From Deuterostichococcus epilithicus (lineage: Eukaryota > Chlorophyta > Trebouxiophyceae > Prasiolales > Stichococcaceae): a DNA stretch of 64,000 nucleotides. Numbering within the stretch: position 1 is the first letter of the stretch; every line of letters starts with the position of its first letter. Shown here piece after piece: positions 1-11,861 of the stretch. Below the pieces are notes generated by a model. That model ran no database searches. It was given only the letters and a program-made list of their open reading frames with translations, and was not told where the DNA came from. Both the position numbers and the translations under genes were made by a program. The stretch covers positions 496,001 to 560,000 of the forward strand of contig JAVTLE010000016.1 in the NCBI GenBank assembly GCA_033439295.1, written 5' to 3'.

Positions 1-3000
1 CGCACCTGGTCAGCGCAGGAGAAAACGCTTGGATCGGGCCACCCGGGTGGGTTGTCCTGACATGCTGCTGCACAATCGTAGGGGAATGGCGACGCTGCGC
101 CCTGTGCCTGTCGAAGGAAGACAAGCAAGCAATCATGGATAGGTCTAGCAAGTGCTAAAAGCTTGCGCAGTACACTTTATCCACTTTATCCACCCGGATC
201 ACTACAGCATATTGTGATGCATGCAGGCAGCAGTCATGTCTCGTGAGGGTACAGCCGGAGCACCTTGAAAGCAGGTTGGGACCCAACATATGTGCTCCAG
301 GGCAGAAAGCAATTTCCGTTCAATGTGAGAGCAGATCGTCCTCACCCGCTGGAGCGAATATGCCAACTGCGTCAGCATGGTCGGACCGCCCGCCTGCCGC
401 GGAAAGGAGGATCATCAGATCTCAGTAACCTGCTCATGGTCAGTCGGGGATGCTGAGCGTTTCCAGGTTTCAGGAATGGACGCAGACGCCTTTCCAGGTT
501 TCGACGCAATCCCTCGTCTGCCAGCAGTTTCAGGCGTAGAGTTCTGCCCAAGCAGCATTGCAGCGGAATGTTGAAGCACCTGGGTGGAGCTAAAGCTGGT
601 GTACACGTTTTCAGCCTCCGAAACTTGTGTACGAAATTCCCAGACCAAAGATCCGGGCAGGCCATATGCATTTGCTGCCGACAAGATGCTGCAGGGCACA
701 CAGGTGTCGGTCATTAAGGGCACCCCACAGCTACAGATGTCCTCAGCCTTTGTATGCGCAGGTCTGAGAAGACCGGTATCGGCTGGCCATCCTTTTAGGG
801 TTTGCTGAGCGAGCGAGCACAGCATTAGCAAGCATGAGTGTACGGAGGCACGCACGCCTTAAATGTCTCCAACAGGCAGCATGGCAGCGCCTCGAACTGT
901 AAAATAGCATCTCCCCCCCNTCTCNTCGGGCAAAACCATGGAGTATGGCAAGGTCCTAAAATGTGCTGCAGCCGCCACCGAGATCACCTCTGGAACACGG
1001 TGTCGCGCGGCACGAGGTAGTCGCGATCTGCACCAAACTCCTCCAGCAGCAGCGGCTTGTTGGCGCTCCTGGCGAGTGCCTGCCTGTCGCCTGCAGGCCA
1101 GCAATCGCAGCAGCTCCGGTCAGAGAAACCCTTGCACAAGTCTGAAGTCGAATCGATAGCTGCAGACAGGCTGACTCAGACTGCAGTCGATGACAGCAAC
1201 ATTCCAGCGGGACATGGCGGGAGGCGCACCAATGAAGAAGTCGTTCACCCATCCGACCGTGGTGTTCGGGACTCCAAAGCTGGATGGGTACACGTGTATG
1301 GTGGCGAAGTCAAGCGTCGTGATGTACAAGTTGCGGTTGAAGTCTTCGCCTGAGAATGGAGCGGTGGGAACCTCAGCAGAAGCTGCATGTGAACGAGTTT
1401 CCCGCAAGGCGGGCAATGGTTTGCAGTTGCTATCGGCCGCCATGACATCACAGGCCGAACACAGAGCAGGCATGCCTCGTTTCGGCATGGCAGTGCAGCA
1501 GTCGACGTTGAAAGCATACAGACAGAGTCTCTCGATCCGTGTTCCGCCACTCACCTTTTAGACCCGTGTTTGCCCTGCGACCGCGAGTGCAACAAAGACG
1601 TCACGGCAGCCAGACCAAGCAGCTGCTCACCACACCCATCTTCACAAGTGTTCTTGCCAGCTAAGAAACAGTCGTGCAGCTAGAGATGCAGTGCAGTCGT
1701 AGCACACCGGAGATTGTGGGCAGCCCAGGGTGCGCAGCAGCACTGAGGCTTTTCATCTCAATTCCGACTTGTCCCTACACAGATGCTTACATCCTGAGGC
1801 ACGCACCATTGCAGATAGGGGTAGCTGACGCTGGCGTAAGGGTCGTAGGTGCCCTGTACACGATACCCCTCGTTGCCGTTGCTCACCATGCTGCGGACCT
1901 TGATCTCGTTCTTCAAAAACGCCGAGAACTCCACCTGCGGCGTCAGCACAGCATGCAGCCACGACCGCTGCTCCAAGCGAGTCCGCCGCTGAGTGTGCCA
2001 GTGCACAGAAGCCAACATGCTTGGAAAAGCCTGATGCCAGAGCGCAGGAAGGAACTGGCATCCACACACACATGCATGGCGGGCCATCTCAGAGCGTCAA
2101 GACGGATCAATCGCACCTGCCAGTTGTACAGGAGTTGTCCCGGGTACAGATTCTGCAAGTGCTCATAGTTGTCGTTCGTGCTGCAGAAGCAAGGGCAGAC
2201 CATGTGTCAGCCTGGAAGTGGCACAAGCAACCGGGATTGACACTGAGAGCGCCAGCTGAAGCTTGGTGCGGAGGCAGCGCGGAATCGGTCGTGTTAAGTG
2301 CTGGAGACTCACTGGCACTCGTTGCACAACTCCCAGCTGAAGATCGTGGGGTCGTCCCTGTAAATACGCCCGTTGACCGTGTTGACGCGGTTGGTGATGG
2401 TCCTCAGCTGCAGCAGTGCGACACGAGCCTGATGACAACTCTGAATTGCAACGAAGTCAGACACCCAATGCGTGCGTTCGCATAATTGCTCTGTTCAGAC
2501 AGCGGGTGCATCGCGTTTGGCCGCTGGTATCGGGAGCATGCACACACGGTGAAGCGCTGCGGGTGGCAAGCTGCGCCGCAAGCTGCAGCTGAGCAGTCTG
2601 CTGGCATCAACGGTAGGAAGAAAAGCCGCTCAGACACACACCCAGTCGCGGTATAGGGCACGCGGGCGTGCGTCACTGTAGAAGAGCTCCTTGGGCTGCC
2701 CCTCTGCTATCGTGGTGTTCACATACCTGCACAGGCACAGCAGATGAGCCCTTGTACAACGGCCACATGACATGGATACCCCACTGTGCAAGGAGGGTTG
2801 TTGCAGGCATGCCATCGCAACAGGCAGGCGCACCACTGAATGCCGCCAATGTCATCCCAGTAGTTGACCATGGTGAGGATCACACGAATGCCCACCTGCG
2901 AGCGAGCAGGCGGTTTCTTTGATATGTCGGCTGATTAGCACTCGTGCATTTGCAGATGGTCAAAGAGCAGCATTACACTGGCGACTGGGTCCTCTGAACT

Positions 3001-6000
3001 TGTGTGCAATGATGGTGACAAGGGTAGGCACCATGTGAGAAGAAGTAGGAGAGGTTTGGGCGGCACAACAGTGCTCACCCTGGCCAGGAGATCCATTACA
3101 AAATCGAATCGCTGCAGTGCCACCTCCGAGTACACATAAGGCGCAGGCTGGATGGGGACAGGCTTCCAGCTCCCAGCGCTGAAGCCCCATGTCCGGAAGA
3201 GCTGCGAGTCACAGGAGCGTTGCAATTTGGACCGTGCGCAAATTCGAGCGCCACAGCAGCACGTTCCACGCAATGCTGTGCTGGGGGCTCTCAATGATGG
3301 CGCCATGAGCAGGCAATGTCATGCCGCGCAGGTCACTCGCCCGACCCGGCACCAAGCCTGCCGGCGGAAAACCCTGGCACATACTGCAGACGCAGTGCTC
3401 GTGTGGCAGTGCAGCACAAAGTCTCTGCATGCGTGTGACGTACCCGCACGCCATTCTGCCATTGCGCCTCCACAATCTGGGTGATCTCGGCCGGGGTGTA
3501 GTCCGTCACAATAATGGCATTGTACCTGTGACACGCAAACCGAAGGTGGCCATCGTCAGGCCCGCAGAGCATCAGGCAGGGTGCCTCGCGTAATGTGCTC
3601 AGGCAGCAGGAATGGGCGACCTGGAGCAATCTGCAGTCACATGGAAAAGAGCAGCATAGTCCGATGCAGGTAGAATGCACGCAGCTGCGGCTTTTGCGGC
3701 ATGAGTGCAATGCCCATGCGGCGAGATGTATGTGGACGCCTCTGTCTGACAAATTTGACCTCTTCCAACGAGCGCCACTTGCAGTGCGCAGGTACGCAGG
3801 AGGCGCAGACCCGCACCAGTTTGTCCCCGAAGGATAGAGGACTTGGCCATCGAGCATGAAGTTGGTGCCAGAGGCGGTCACGAAAGGCGCATTGGCAGCG
3901 ATGGGCGCCAGCGGAATGGCCTGCACCCGGCTGCTTGAGGACGGCTCTGCGGTGCAGAGTAATATACTCCAACTGCTGGAAAGACTTGCCAAGCGAAGAT
4001 GTCAGCAGGCAGGTCTACAGTCGCAACAATGCGCAATGCCCCAGCGATGCGAAAAGGCGGAAGAATGCTGCAGCCAAGAGCATATACCCGACAGCACCAT
4101 GCCAGACCAGTTTGTATTGGAACCTGTGCCATGGCGGAGGGCAAAAGTGCCAGATGGCAGGCAGCAGTGCATGCTTAGGGCGCGCCCTCACTTGACGGCT
4201 TTTCATGGGTGACCTCCGACCGGTACTTGAGCGTATCGTCGTCACTTGCAGGCGCCGCAAAAGGCACCTGCTGCCCTACTTCCGGATGTTCTGCAAGGTA
4301 TGCAGAGTTTATAGGCGCGTCCGCCGCCAGAGCCTGCTGCAGCCCGGTGGTCCCAGCGGAACGGGCACTCGACCCGGATCCTGCGGCCAGCGCAATGCGC
4401 CGCACATCCGCCGCAGTGAGCGGCTTTGTCGTAGCTGCTGCCGCATGCAGCGACGGCGGCAGGTAGCACAGTAGCAGCAGTGCCGTCTTCGCCACTGCAA
4501 ATCTTGCAGCCGCCTGCATGCGCAGATGGTTGCCGGTGAGTTGCGCAAATCTCAGGGTGGTGGCTGCCATGTTGAAGCGCACTCGGAGCTGTCCCTGCTG
4601 GTTCACGAGTCCAGCAGAGACTGCTGATTGCCGCAGGGTGAGCAGCTGGGGTGGCGGTGGCACAGCACAGCGCGTGCTCCCTCGATCCACAGGCATGCGT
4701 GGTGTATCGCTGTTCCCAAGTGCCAATCTAGCATCGAACCAGAGGTGGCTGGTGCAAAAGCTGTCCTCTGGATCGCAGGAAAAGTTGCATGCTGCCCGCA
4801 CGAGGCGCAGCGAGGCTGATTGAGTTGGCCGCATGATCAATTCACTTGACTTGCAGTCACACTATGGTGCTGTAGCCCATTGCTGTCTGTACGGCGCCCT
4901 TTGCGAGCTCGCACTACCGGACTGCACAAGCGCACGAGAAGCTGCACACCTGACGTCGCGCCATTGGCACCGCAAGGTTGTGCGTTGAAGATACTGAGAT
5001 GTTTGTGCCGCTGGCGAGGATGGATCGCCGCCGTGGCTCACGCGGCAAACCGCAGCCGCGTCGTACCAGCAAACAACACGCAGCCCCCAGCCTTCAGGGC
5101 CTGCACGTACACTACGGATCGTGGCTCTTCACTCTAAGCAATCTGTCCCGGCGAGCTAACCCGTGGCAGCATCGCGATTCATGGCAGCATCCGATTGTGC
5201 CACTGCACGAAACACTATCGCTACAGCCGGCGGACGGCGACACACCAGGGCGATGCGCCTGACGTGCACTTGCAGCGGTCAGGACCGAATACAGCTCTCG
5301 ATTTATCCGGTGCTGAAGCGTGCGTAGTTCACGTTGGGGGAGCAGCGCCAGGCAACGGCAGGGGGGAAAGGGGACACGCACCGCGAGGCCTCTCTACATC
5401 TACGACGCCAACCCTACCCACGGTCTGAACCGTCCCCAAGCGAGCTTATAGCTCAAAGTCTGAATCCGCAAACTTGCATGTTTAGCATTGGGCCGCGGTC
5501 TGTGCCCAATCGGTAACGTCATGGCATCTTTCTTTTCTTTTGCACAGCATTACATCCCTTGGCTCAGCGGGGCATGAGCAACTAGTAGGGGGTTGGCTGT
5601 AGGAGCGGAAACCGCAGCGAAGCTGGACGAACGAAAGCAGACCACTGGGGCACAACAAAGCCCAGGGCAGTAGCGGTCTTGGGGCGGTAAGGCGGTCACA
5701 CCATGTGTCTGGTCCGGCATGAGCGAAGGCCCTTTTGGGCGTCATAACTCATAAGACATAACCTTACAGCACACCGCTAACAGCCCAAACACCCTATAGA
5801 GAAGGCGGCTGCCCTACACAGTGTCGTATCGAAGTGCTGTCTGCTGTCGTGGGCCAGTGTTTCACCCATGTCATGGCATCTCGACTTCGTGGTGTGACTA
5901 AAACCCTCGACATTCAACTGGCGGCAGAACTGGCGGTCACAAAGCTACACTCAGCTCCCCTAAGTTCCCGGCAGCGATGGATAGTGTACCAAAACGCCGG

Positions 6001-6703
6001 CGGGCAGATTGTACTTGAAGAGGGACTGGTCAACCTTGAAAGCCCTTTTTAATGAAAAAAGAAAAGAAAAGAAATGATGGAACACGGCTGGGACATGTGG
6101 GGAGGATAAATGTTGGAACGCCTTTAGGTCACGTGCATGCTGTCCCTTCAGTTCCCGGCAGCGACGGAAAGCTGGCAGGCAGAATGCATCCAAGGGTTGA
6201 CCAGGTATGAACACAATCATTTGAAGAAGAGGATCGAAGCAGGATTGGATGTGACAGCGAGAAGGCGGGCAATGTGCCAAAGGTTCGCACAGTGTTCGGC
6301 TCACAGAAAGCAAAACCCATCGTCAGGGGTCATCGAGTCGAACTCCTTCAGGCGGTAACCCTCAATGGCAGCAAATGCTGGATGGGCTGGGTGACTGGTA
6401 GTCTGCGAGACATGAATCTATTGTTGCTACAGCGCTCCTCTATCTAGGTCAGCTGCGGCAATAAGCAAACTATGTTTCAAACAGACAAGTCACCATCGAC
6501 GATAGATCGCTCAATGATCGCCGATCATGTGCTCACACTTCTTCCCACTCACTCTCGCGCGCTGAGGACTGCAGCCACGATGTATCAACGGCAAACTTTC
6601 ATTCACCACCAGCGGCGTGCGCGAGTTGGCCGAGAACGTTCTCGGCCTCATACATGTTCAAAGACGGATGTCCGTCCTGTGCTGAATGCCGCTGCGCTAT
6701 GCC
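1..6703. repeat. Tandem segmental duplication, unit A (truncated by window edge)
   Basis: Unit A contains mannan-hydrolase copy A and its upstream region and aligns to unit B at 7343-14491. Identity is uneven by eye. It is nearly complete over exon 2/intron 2 (3595-3992) and over much of the upstream flank (about 5000-6450), but clearly lower across many introns and exons 4-5. The match ends at base 6703, after which the two units carry unrelated sequence. The left end lies outside the window. Confidence 0.9.
415..4519 (-). CDS. GH5 endo-1,4-beta-mannanase, copy A (13 exons)
   Basis: Secreted glycoside hydrolase family 5 enzyme that cleaves beta-1,4-mannan, probably of the algal cell wall. 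Exons (minus strand, in order): 4519-4192, 3946-3817, 3525-3444, 3201-3079, 2895-2834, 2726-2642, 2407-2313, 2180-2117, 1934-1807, 1574-1555, 1349-1230, 1090-988, 688-415. All phases agree and give 537 aa. Seen: a signal peptide from residue 1 ([20 protein letters not shown]...), a pre-catalytic linker, then GH5 landmarks [41 protein letters not shown] (acid/base Glu about residue 300), [15 protein letters not shown] and KPLLLEEFG (nucleophile Glu about 430). ATG 4519 was chosen because it starts the signal peptide; an in-frame ATG lies at 4570. Exon 10 is only 20 nt. The C-terminus runs about 43 residues past the stop position of copy B. The joins 1-2 and 12-13 are the least certain. Confidence 0.85.
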
Positions 6704-7188
6704 CGTTTGGTGGGCCGCTTTACGGTGGGCCGACGCTTTGTGGGCCGACGCTTTGTGGGCCGTCTTTTAGTGGGCCTCTTGTTTGTTGGCCGCCGTTTGG
6801 CGGGCTTCTGTTTGGTAGGCTTCCTCGAACTAATAGAGATTGTGGGCGTCTTTGTCGGCGCCTTGGTCGGCCGCCGAGGCGGACTGGGTGTCAGTGGCGG
6901 TGGCGGCGACGGGGGCGGGAGCGCGAGCGCGCTCAACTGGGCTGTGGCCGTGGGGCAGGCATCGAATGCAGACCCGTTGCACCTAAGGAGAAGCGCAATG
7001 CCAGATGGAATATGATTCTGCAGCTGTGGTGCAGAAAGACAGACCGTATTGCTCAATACTCCGACAAGTGGAAGCAAATCAACGACTTCGGTTGCTGGCT
7101 GTGCTACCATGTCATGTGACAACAGATCCGGGTAGGTGCTGGTGTCAACCGGCAGCATGAAAAGTCGGCGCACCCGCATCGATTGCAA
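6697..7188 (-). other. Proline-rich and KRRPT-repeat open frame between the units
   Basis: A continuous minus-strand frame includes PPPSPPPPLTPSPP followed by PTKAPTKTPT and several copies of a (K/R)RPTK repeat, encoded by a roughly 15-bp GGGCCGACGCTTTGT-like tandem repeat at 6716-6800. Pro-rich SPPPP tracts are typical of algal hydroxyproline-rich extracellular proteins, so this could be a leftover exon of a wall-protein or linker. No start, signal peptide or clean splice partners were found, and it lies exactly where the two duplication units diverge. It may simply be simple-sequence DNA. Confidence 0.3.
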
Positions 7189-7659
7189 GTCGCCAAGCAG
7201 AAGCCTCGGGTGTTACTTGGATTACCAGACTGAATGAAACTCTCGCAGCACTTGCCGAACCCTTTCTGCGACAGCAAGCAAAACAGATGGTTGAGATCGA
7301 GCTCGTGAAACCGAGAGACATGCTCGCTACCGTGATGGCTTGCGCACCTGCTCAGCGCAGGTGTAAATGCCGGGCTTGGGTGAGCCCGGTGCATTGTCCT
7401 GACACGCTGCTGCACAATTGTAGGGGAATGGCGACGCTGCGCCTTGTGCCTGTCGAAAAGATGCAACCAAGCAATCGTGGATAGGTCTAGCAAGTGCTAG
7501 AAGCTAGCGCAGCACTCATGCACGACAGACCATTACAGCAAATTGCGATGGAAAGAGGCGGCAGTCGTATGTTGTGAGGGTACGGACAGACCCTCTGTAA
7601 GCAAACTGGAACCCGAATCAAGCATAGCTCCTCCAGGCCAGGAAACAAGTTCAATAATA

Positions 7660-7664
7660 TTACA
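7660..7664 (-). terminator. Possible TGTAA polyadenylation signal for mannanase copy B
   Basis: TGTAA on the minus strand, about 230 nt past the copy B stop codon. TGTAA is the usual poly(A) signal in chlorophyte algae. Assignment is by position only. Confidence 0.3.
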
Positions 7665-7892
7665 ATTTGAGAGCAATTTGTCATCACGCACCCGCTGGAG
7701 CGAATATGCAAACTGAGTCAGCATGGTTGGTCCGCCCGCCTGCCGCAGCATGAGAACTATCAATGCTGCTCAGTGAACTGTTCATGATCAGTCAGAGGAG
7801 CTGAGCGTTTCCAGCTTTCGGGAAAGAACGCGGGGACGCCCCTGCAGGTGTATGATGCATATCCCCCTGTTACCCTGTACCCCCCAATATAT

Positions 7893-10800
7893 TCAGGCAG
7901 AGAGCAGCATCACAACGGGAAGTTGAAGCACCTGGGTGTAGCTGAAATCGGTCGTAGAGTCATCCTCCGGGACCTGTGGATGAGATTCCCAGACCAACGC
8001 TCCGGGCAGGCCATATGCATTTGCCGCCGATAAAATGCTGCAAGGCACACGGTTGTCGGTCATCATGCAGGGCGTCCCACAGCTGCAGATGTCCTCTCAG
8101 CTTTGTATGCTCACGTTCAGAAGCACATATCGGCTATCCGTATGTCAATGCGAATGCTGAACATGCAAGCCCAGCCTTGAATCAGGAAGCATGAGTGTTG
8201 GCCTCAGGTGTCTCGGACAAGCAGCATGGTCCTCTGACACAACAGTTAACCCCCGACCCCCCCCGGCGGCCTCTTCTCCTCCGGCGCAGGACCGGCCAGC
8301 AGGGCTGGAATGCTGCAGCAGGCCGCCACCGAGCTCACCTCTGAAAGACGACATCGCGCGGCACAAGGTAGTCGCGATCTGCACCAAACTCCTCCAGTAG
8401 CAGCGGCTTGTTGGCGCTTCTAGCGAGGGCCTGCCTGTCGCCTGCAGGCCATGTAACACAGCAGCTGCGGTCAGAGATATCCTTGCACACGCCAAAAGCG
8501 AATCAGTGCTTGCAGACAGGCTGACTCAGACTGCGGTTGATGACAGCAGCATTTTAGCGGTATAGGGCGGGATGAGGCGCACCAACGAAGAAGTCATTCA
8601 CCCATCCGACCGTGGTGTTCGGGACTCCAAAGTTGGATGGGTACACGTGTATGGTGGCGAAGTCAAGCGTCGTGATGTACAAGTTGCGGTTGAAGTCTTC
8701 GCCTGAGAATGGAGCGATGAGAACCTCAGCGAAGCTGCGTGTGGACGAGGTCTCCCACAAGGCGGCCAATGGTGTGCGCTTGCGATGGGCCGTCATGACG
8801 TTACAGGCCGAATGCAAGCCAATAATGCCTTGTTTCTGCATGGCCGTGCAACAGTCGACATTGAGGGCGTACAGACAGAGTCCCTCGATTCGTGTCTTGC
8901 GCACTCACCTTTCAGACCCGTGTTTGCCCTGCGACCACGAGTGCAACGGAGATGTCAGGCAGCCAGACCATGCAGCTGCTTACCATATTTCATCTTCACA
9001 AGTTTTGATCCAGCCGGGAAATTTGTCGTGCATTTACAGATGCAGCGCAGCCGTAGCACACTGGATGTTGTGGGCAGCCCAGTACTCGTAGCGGCACTAC
9101 TGGGGGTTTACACAGATGCCTTACATCCTGCGGCACGCACCACTGCAGATAGGGGTAGCTGACGCTGGCGTAAGGGTCGTAGGTGCCCTGTACACGATAC
9201 CCCTCGTTGCCGTTGCTCACCATGCTGCGGACCTTGATCTCGTTCTTCAAAAACGCCGAGAACTCCACCTGCGGCGTCAGCACAGCATGCAGCCACGACC
9301 GCTGCTCCAAGCGAGTCCGCGGCTGGTTTGTCGATGCACAGACCCTACATGCTTGGAAAAGCCTGATGCCAGAGCGCAGGAAGGAACTGGCATCCACACA
9401 CACACATGCATGGCAGGCCATCTCAGTGCATCAAGACGAATTGGGCGCACCTGCCAGTTGTACAGGAGTTGTCCCGGGTACAGATTCCGCAAGTGCTCAT
9501 AGTTGTCGGTCGTGCTGCAGAAGCAAGGGCAGACCATGTGTCAGCCTGGAAGTGGCACAAGCATCCGGGATTGACACTGAGAGCGCCAGCTGAAGCTTGG
9601 TGCGGAGGCAGCGCAAAATCAGTCGTGTTAACCGCTGGAGACTCACTGGCACTCGTTGCACAACTCCCAGCTAAAGATCGTGGGGTCGTCCCTGTAAATA
9701 CGCCCGTTGACCGTGTTGACGCGGTTGGTGATGGTCCTCAGCTGCAGCAGTGCGACACGAGCCGGATGACAACTCTGAATTGCAACGAAGTCAGACACCC
9801 AATGCTTGCGTGCGCATAATTGCTCTGGTCAGACAGCGGGTGCATCGCGTTTGGCCGCTGGTGTCGGGAGCATGCACACACGATGAAGCGCTGCAGGTGG
9901 CAAGCTGCGCCGCAAAGCTGCAGCGGAGCATTCTGCTGGCATCAATGGTAGGAAGGAAAGCCGCTCAGACACACACCCAGTCGCGGTACAGGGCGCGCGG
10001 GCGTGCGTCACTGTAGAAGAGCTCCCTGGGCTGCCCCTCTGCTATCGTGTTGTTCACATACCTGCACAGGCACAGCAGATGAACACTCGTTTTGGACATA
10101 TGAGATGGATAACCCACTGTGCAAGGAGGGTTGTTATAGGCATGCCATCGCAACAGGCAGGCGCACCACTGAATGACGCTGTAGTGGTTGGTCATGACAA
10201 GGATCACACGAATGCCCACCTGCGAGCGAACAGAACTTTCCTTTAATTAATTGGCTGGCCAGTGCTCGTACATTAGCAGAAGAAGCACAAGCAGGATTAC
10301 ACAAGCGATCAGATGCCTCTGCCCCTGTTGGCATTGATGAGTGGTGGAAAGGGTGGGCATCATGGCGAACCATGCGTGAAGAAGTGGGAGAGGTTTGGCG
10401 GTGCTCACCTTGGCAAGGGCATCCATGACATAATCGAATCGCTGCAGTGCCACCTCCGAGTACACATAAGGCGCAGGCTGGATGGGGATAGACACGCCCC
10501 CGACATTCACGCCACCAGCGCTGAAGCCGAATATCCGGAAGAGCTGCGATTCATAACAGCATTGCGATCAGGACCGTGCGCGCACTCGAGCGACACGGCG
10601 GCACGCTCCATATAATGTCGTGCTGAGGGCTCTGATGATGGCGCCGTGAGCAGGCAATGTCATGCTGCGCAGTTCACTCACCAAACCCTTCACCAAGCCT
10701 GCCGGCAGCAACCCTGGCACGCATTTCAGACGTGGTGCTCGTGTGGCAGTCCAACACAAAGTCTCTCTGCATGCGTGTGACGTACCCGCACGCCATTCTG

Positions 10801-11861
10801 CCATTGCGCCTCCACAATCTGGGTGATCTCGGCCGGTGTGTAGTCCGTCACAATAATGGCATTGTACCTGGGGCACGCAAACCGAAGGTGGCCGTCGTCA
10901 GGCCCGCGAGCATCAGGCAGGGTGCCTCGCGTAACGTGCTCAGGCAGCAGGAATGGGCGACCTGGAGCAATCTGCAGTCACATGGAAAAGAGCAGCATAG
11001 TCCGATGCAGGTAGAATGCACGCAGCTGCGGCTTTTGCGGCATGAGTGCAATGCCCATGCGGCGAGATGTATGTGGACGCCTCTGTCTGACAAATTTGAC
11101 CTCTTCCAACGAGCGCCACTTGCAGTGCGCAGGTACGCAGGAGGCGCAGACCCGCACCAGTTTGTCCCCGAAGGATAGAGGACTTGGCCATCGAGCATGA
11201 AGTTGGTGCCAGAGGCGGTCACGAAAGGCGCATTGGCAGCGATGGGCGCCAGCGGAATGGCCTGCACCCGGCTGCTTGAGGACGGCTCTGCGGTGCAGAG
11301 TAATATACTCCAACTGCTGGAAAGACTTGCCAAGCGAAGATGTCAGCAGGCAGGTCTACAGTCGCAACAATGCGCAATGCCCCAGCGATGCGAAAAGGCG
11401 GAAGAACGCTGCAGCCAAGAGCATATGCCCGACAGCACCATGCCAGACCAGTTTGTATCGGAACCTGTGCCATGGCGGAGGGCAAAAGTGCCAGATGGCA
11501 GGTAGCAGTTGCATGCTTAGGACGCGCCCTCACTTGACGGCTTTTCATGGGTGACCTCCGACCGGTACTTGAGCGTATCGTCGTCACTTGCAGGCGCCGT
11601 GAAAGGCACCTGCTGCCCTACTTCCGGATGTTCTGCAAGGTATGCAGCGTTTATAGGCGCGTCCGCCGCCAGAGCCTGCTGCAGCCCGGTGGTCCCAGCG
11701 GAACGGGCACTCGACCCGGATCCTGCGGCCAGCGCAATGCGCCGCACATCCGCCGCAGTGAGCGGCTTTGTCGTAGCTGCTGCCGCATGCAGCGACGGCG
11801 GCAGGTAGCACAGTAGCAGCAGTGCCATCTTCGCCACTGCATGTCTTGCAGCCACCTGCAT
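7893..11861 (-). CDS. GH5 endo-1,4-beta-mannanase, copy B (13 exons)
   Basis: Tandem paralogue of the gene at 415-4519 with the same exon structure. Exons: 11861-11534, 11287-11158, 10867-10786, 10543-10409, 10219-10167, 10061-9977, 9741-9647, 9514-9451, 9268-9141, 8928-8909, 8702-8583, 8441-8339, 8037-7893. Phases agree and give 495 aa. It keeps the signal peptide, WELCNE (Glu about 301), GNEGYR and KPLLLEEFG (Glu about 431), so both catalytic carboxylates are present. Differences from copy A: four extra residues after RIFGFSAG; exon 5 is 9 nt shorter (NHYSVIQW instead of [11 protein letters not shown]); and it ends soon after a VWE motif with the sequence MLLSA and a stop. The open frame of both copies suggests both are functional. 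Family assignment is strong; the exact mannan substrate is inferred. Confidence 0.85.

Larger units (their letters stand above)
4520..7892. other. Intergenic region between mannanase copies A and B
   Basis: About 3.4 kb holding the promoter side of copy A and the 3' flank of copy B. Several short frames (for example 5834-6052) are preserved in both duplication units, but the surrounding non-coding DNA is conserved to the same degree, so this gives no evidence of coding. The one oddity is the repeat-rich stretch at 6697-7188, listed separately. No RNA gene was recognised. Confidence 0.6.

Noticed and set aside
5834-6052. 72-aa frame kept in both duplication units (also 13628-13846)
   Set aside because: Adjacent non-coding sequence is conserved just as well, there is no splice or start context, and conservation is explained by recent duplication.
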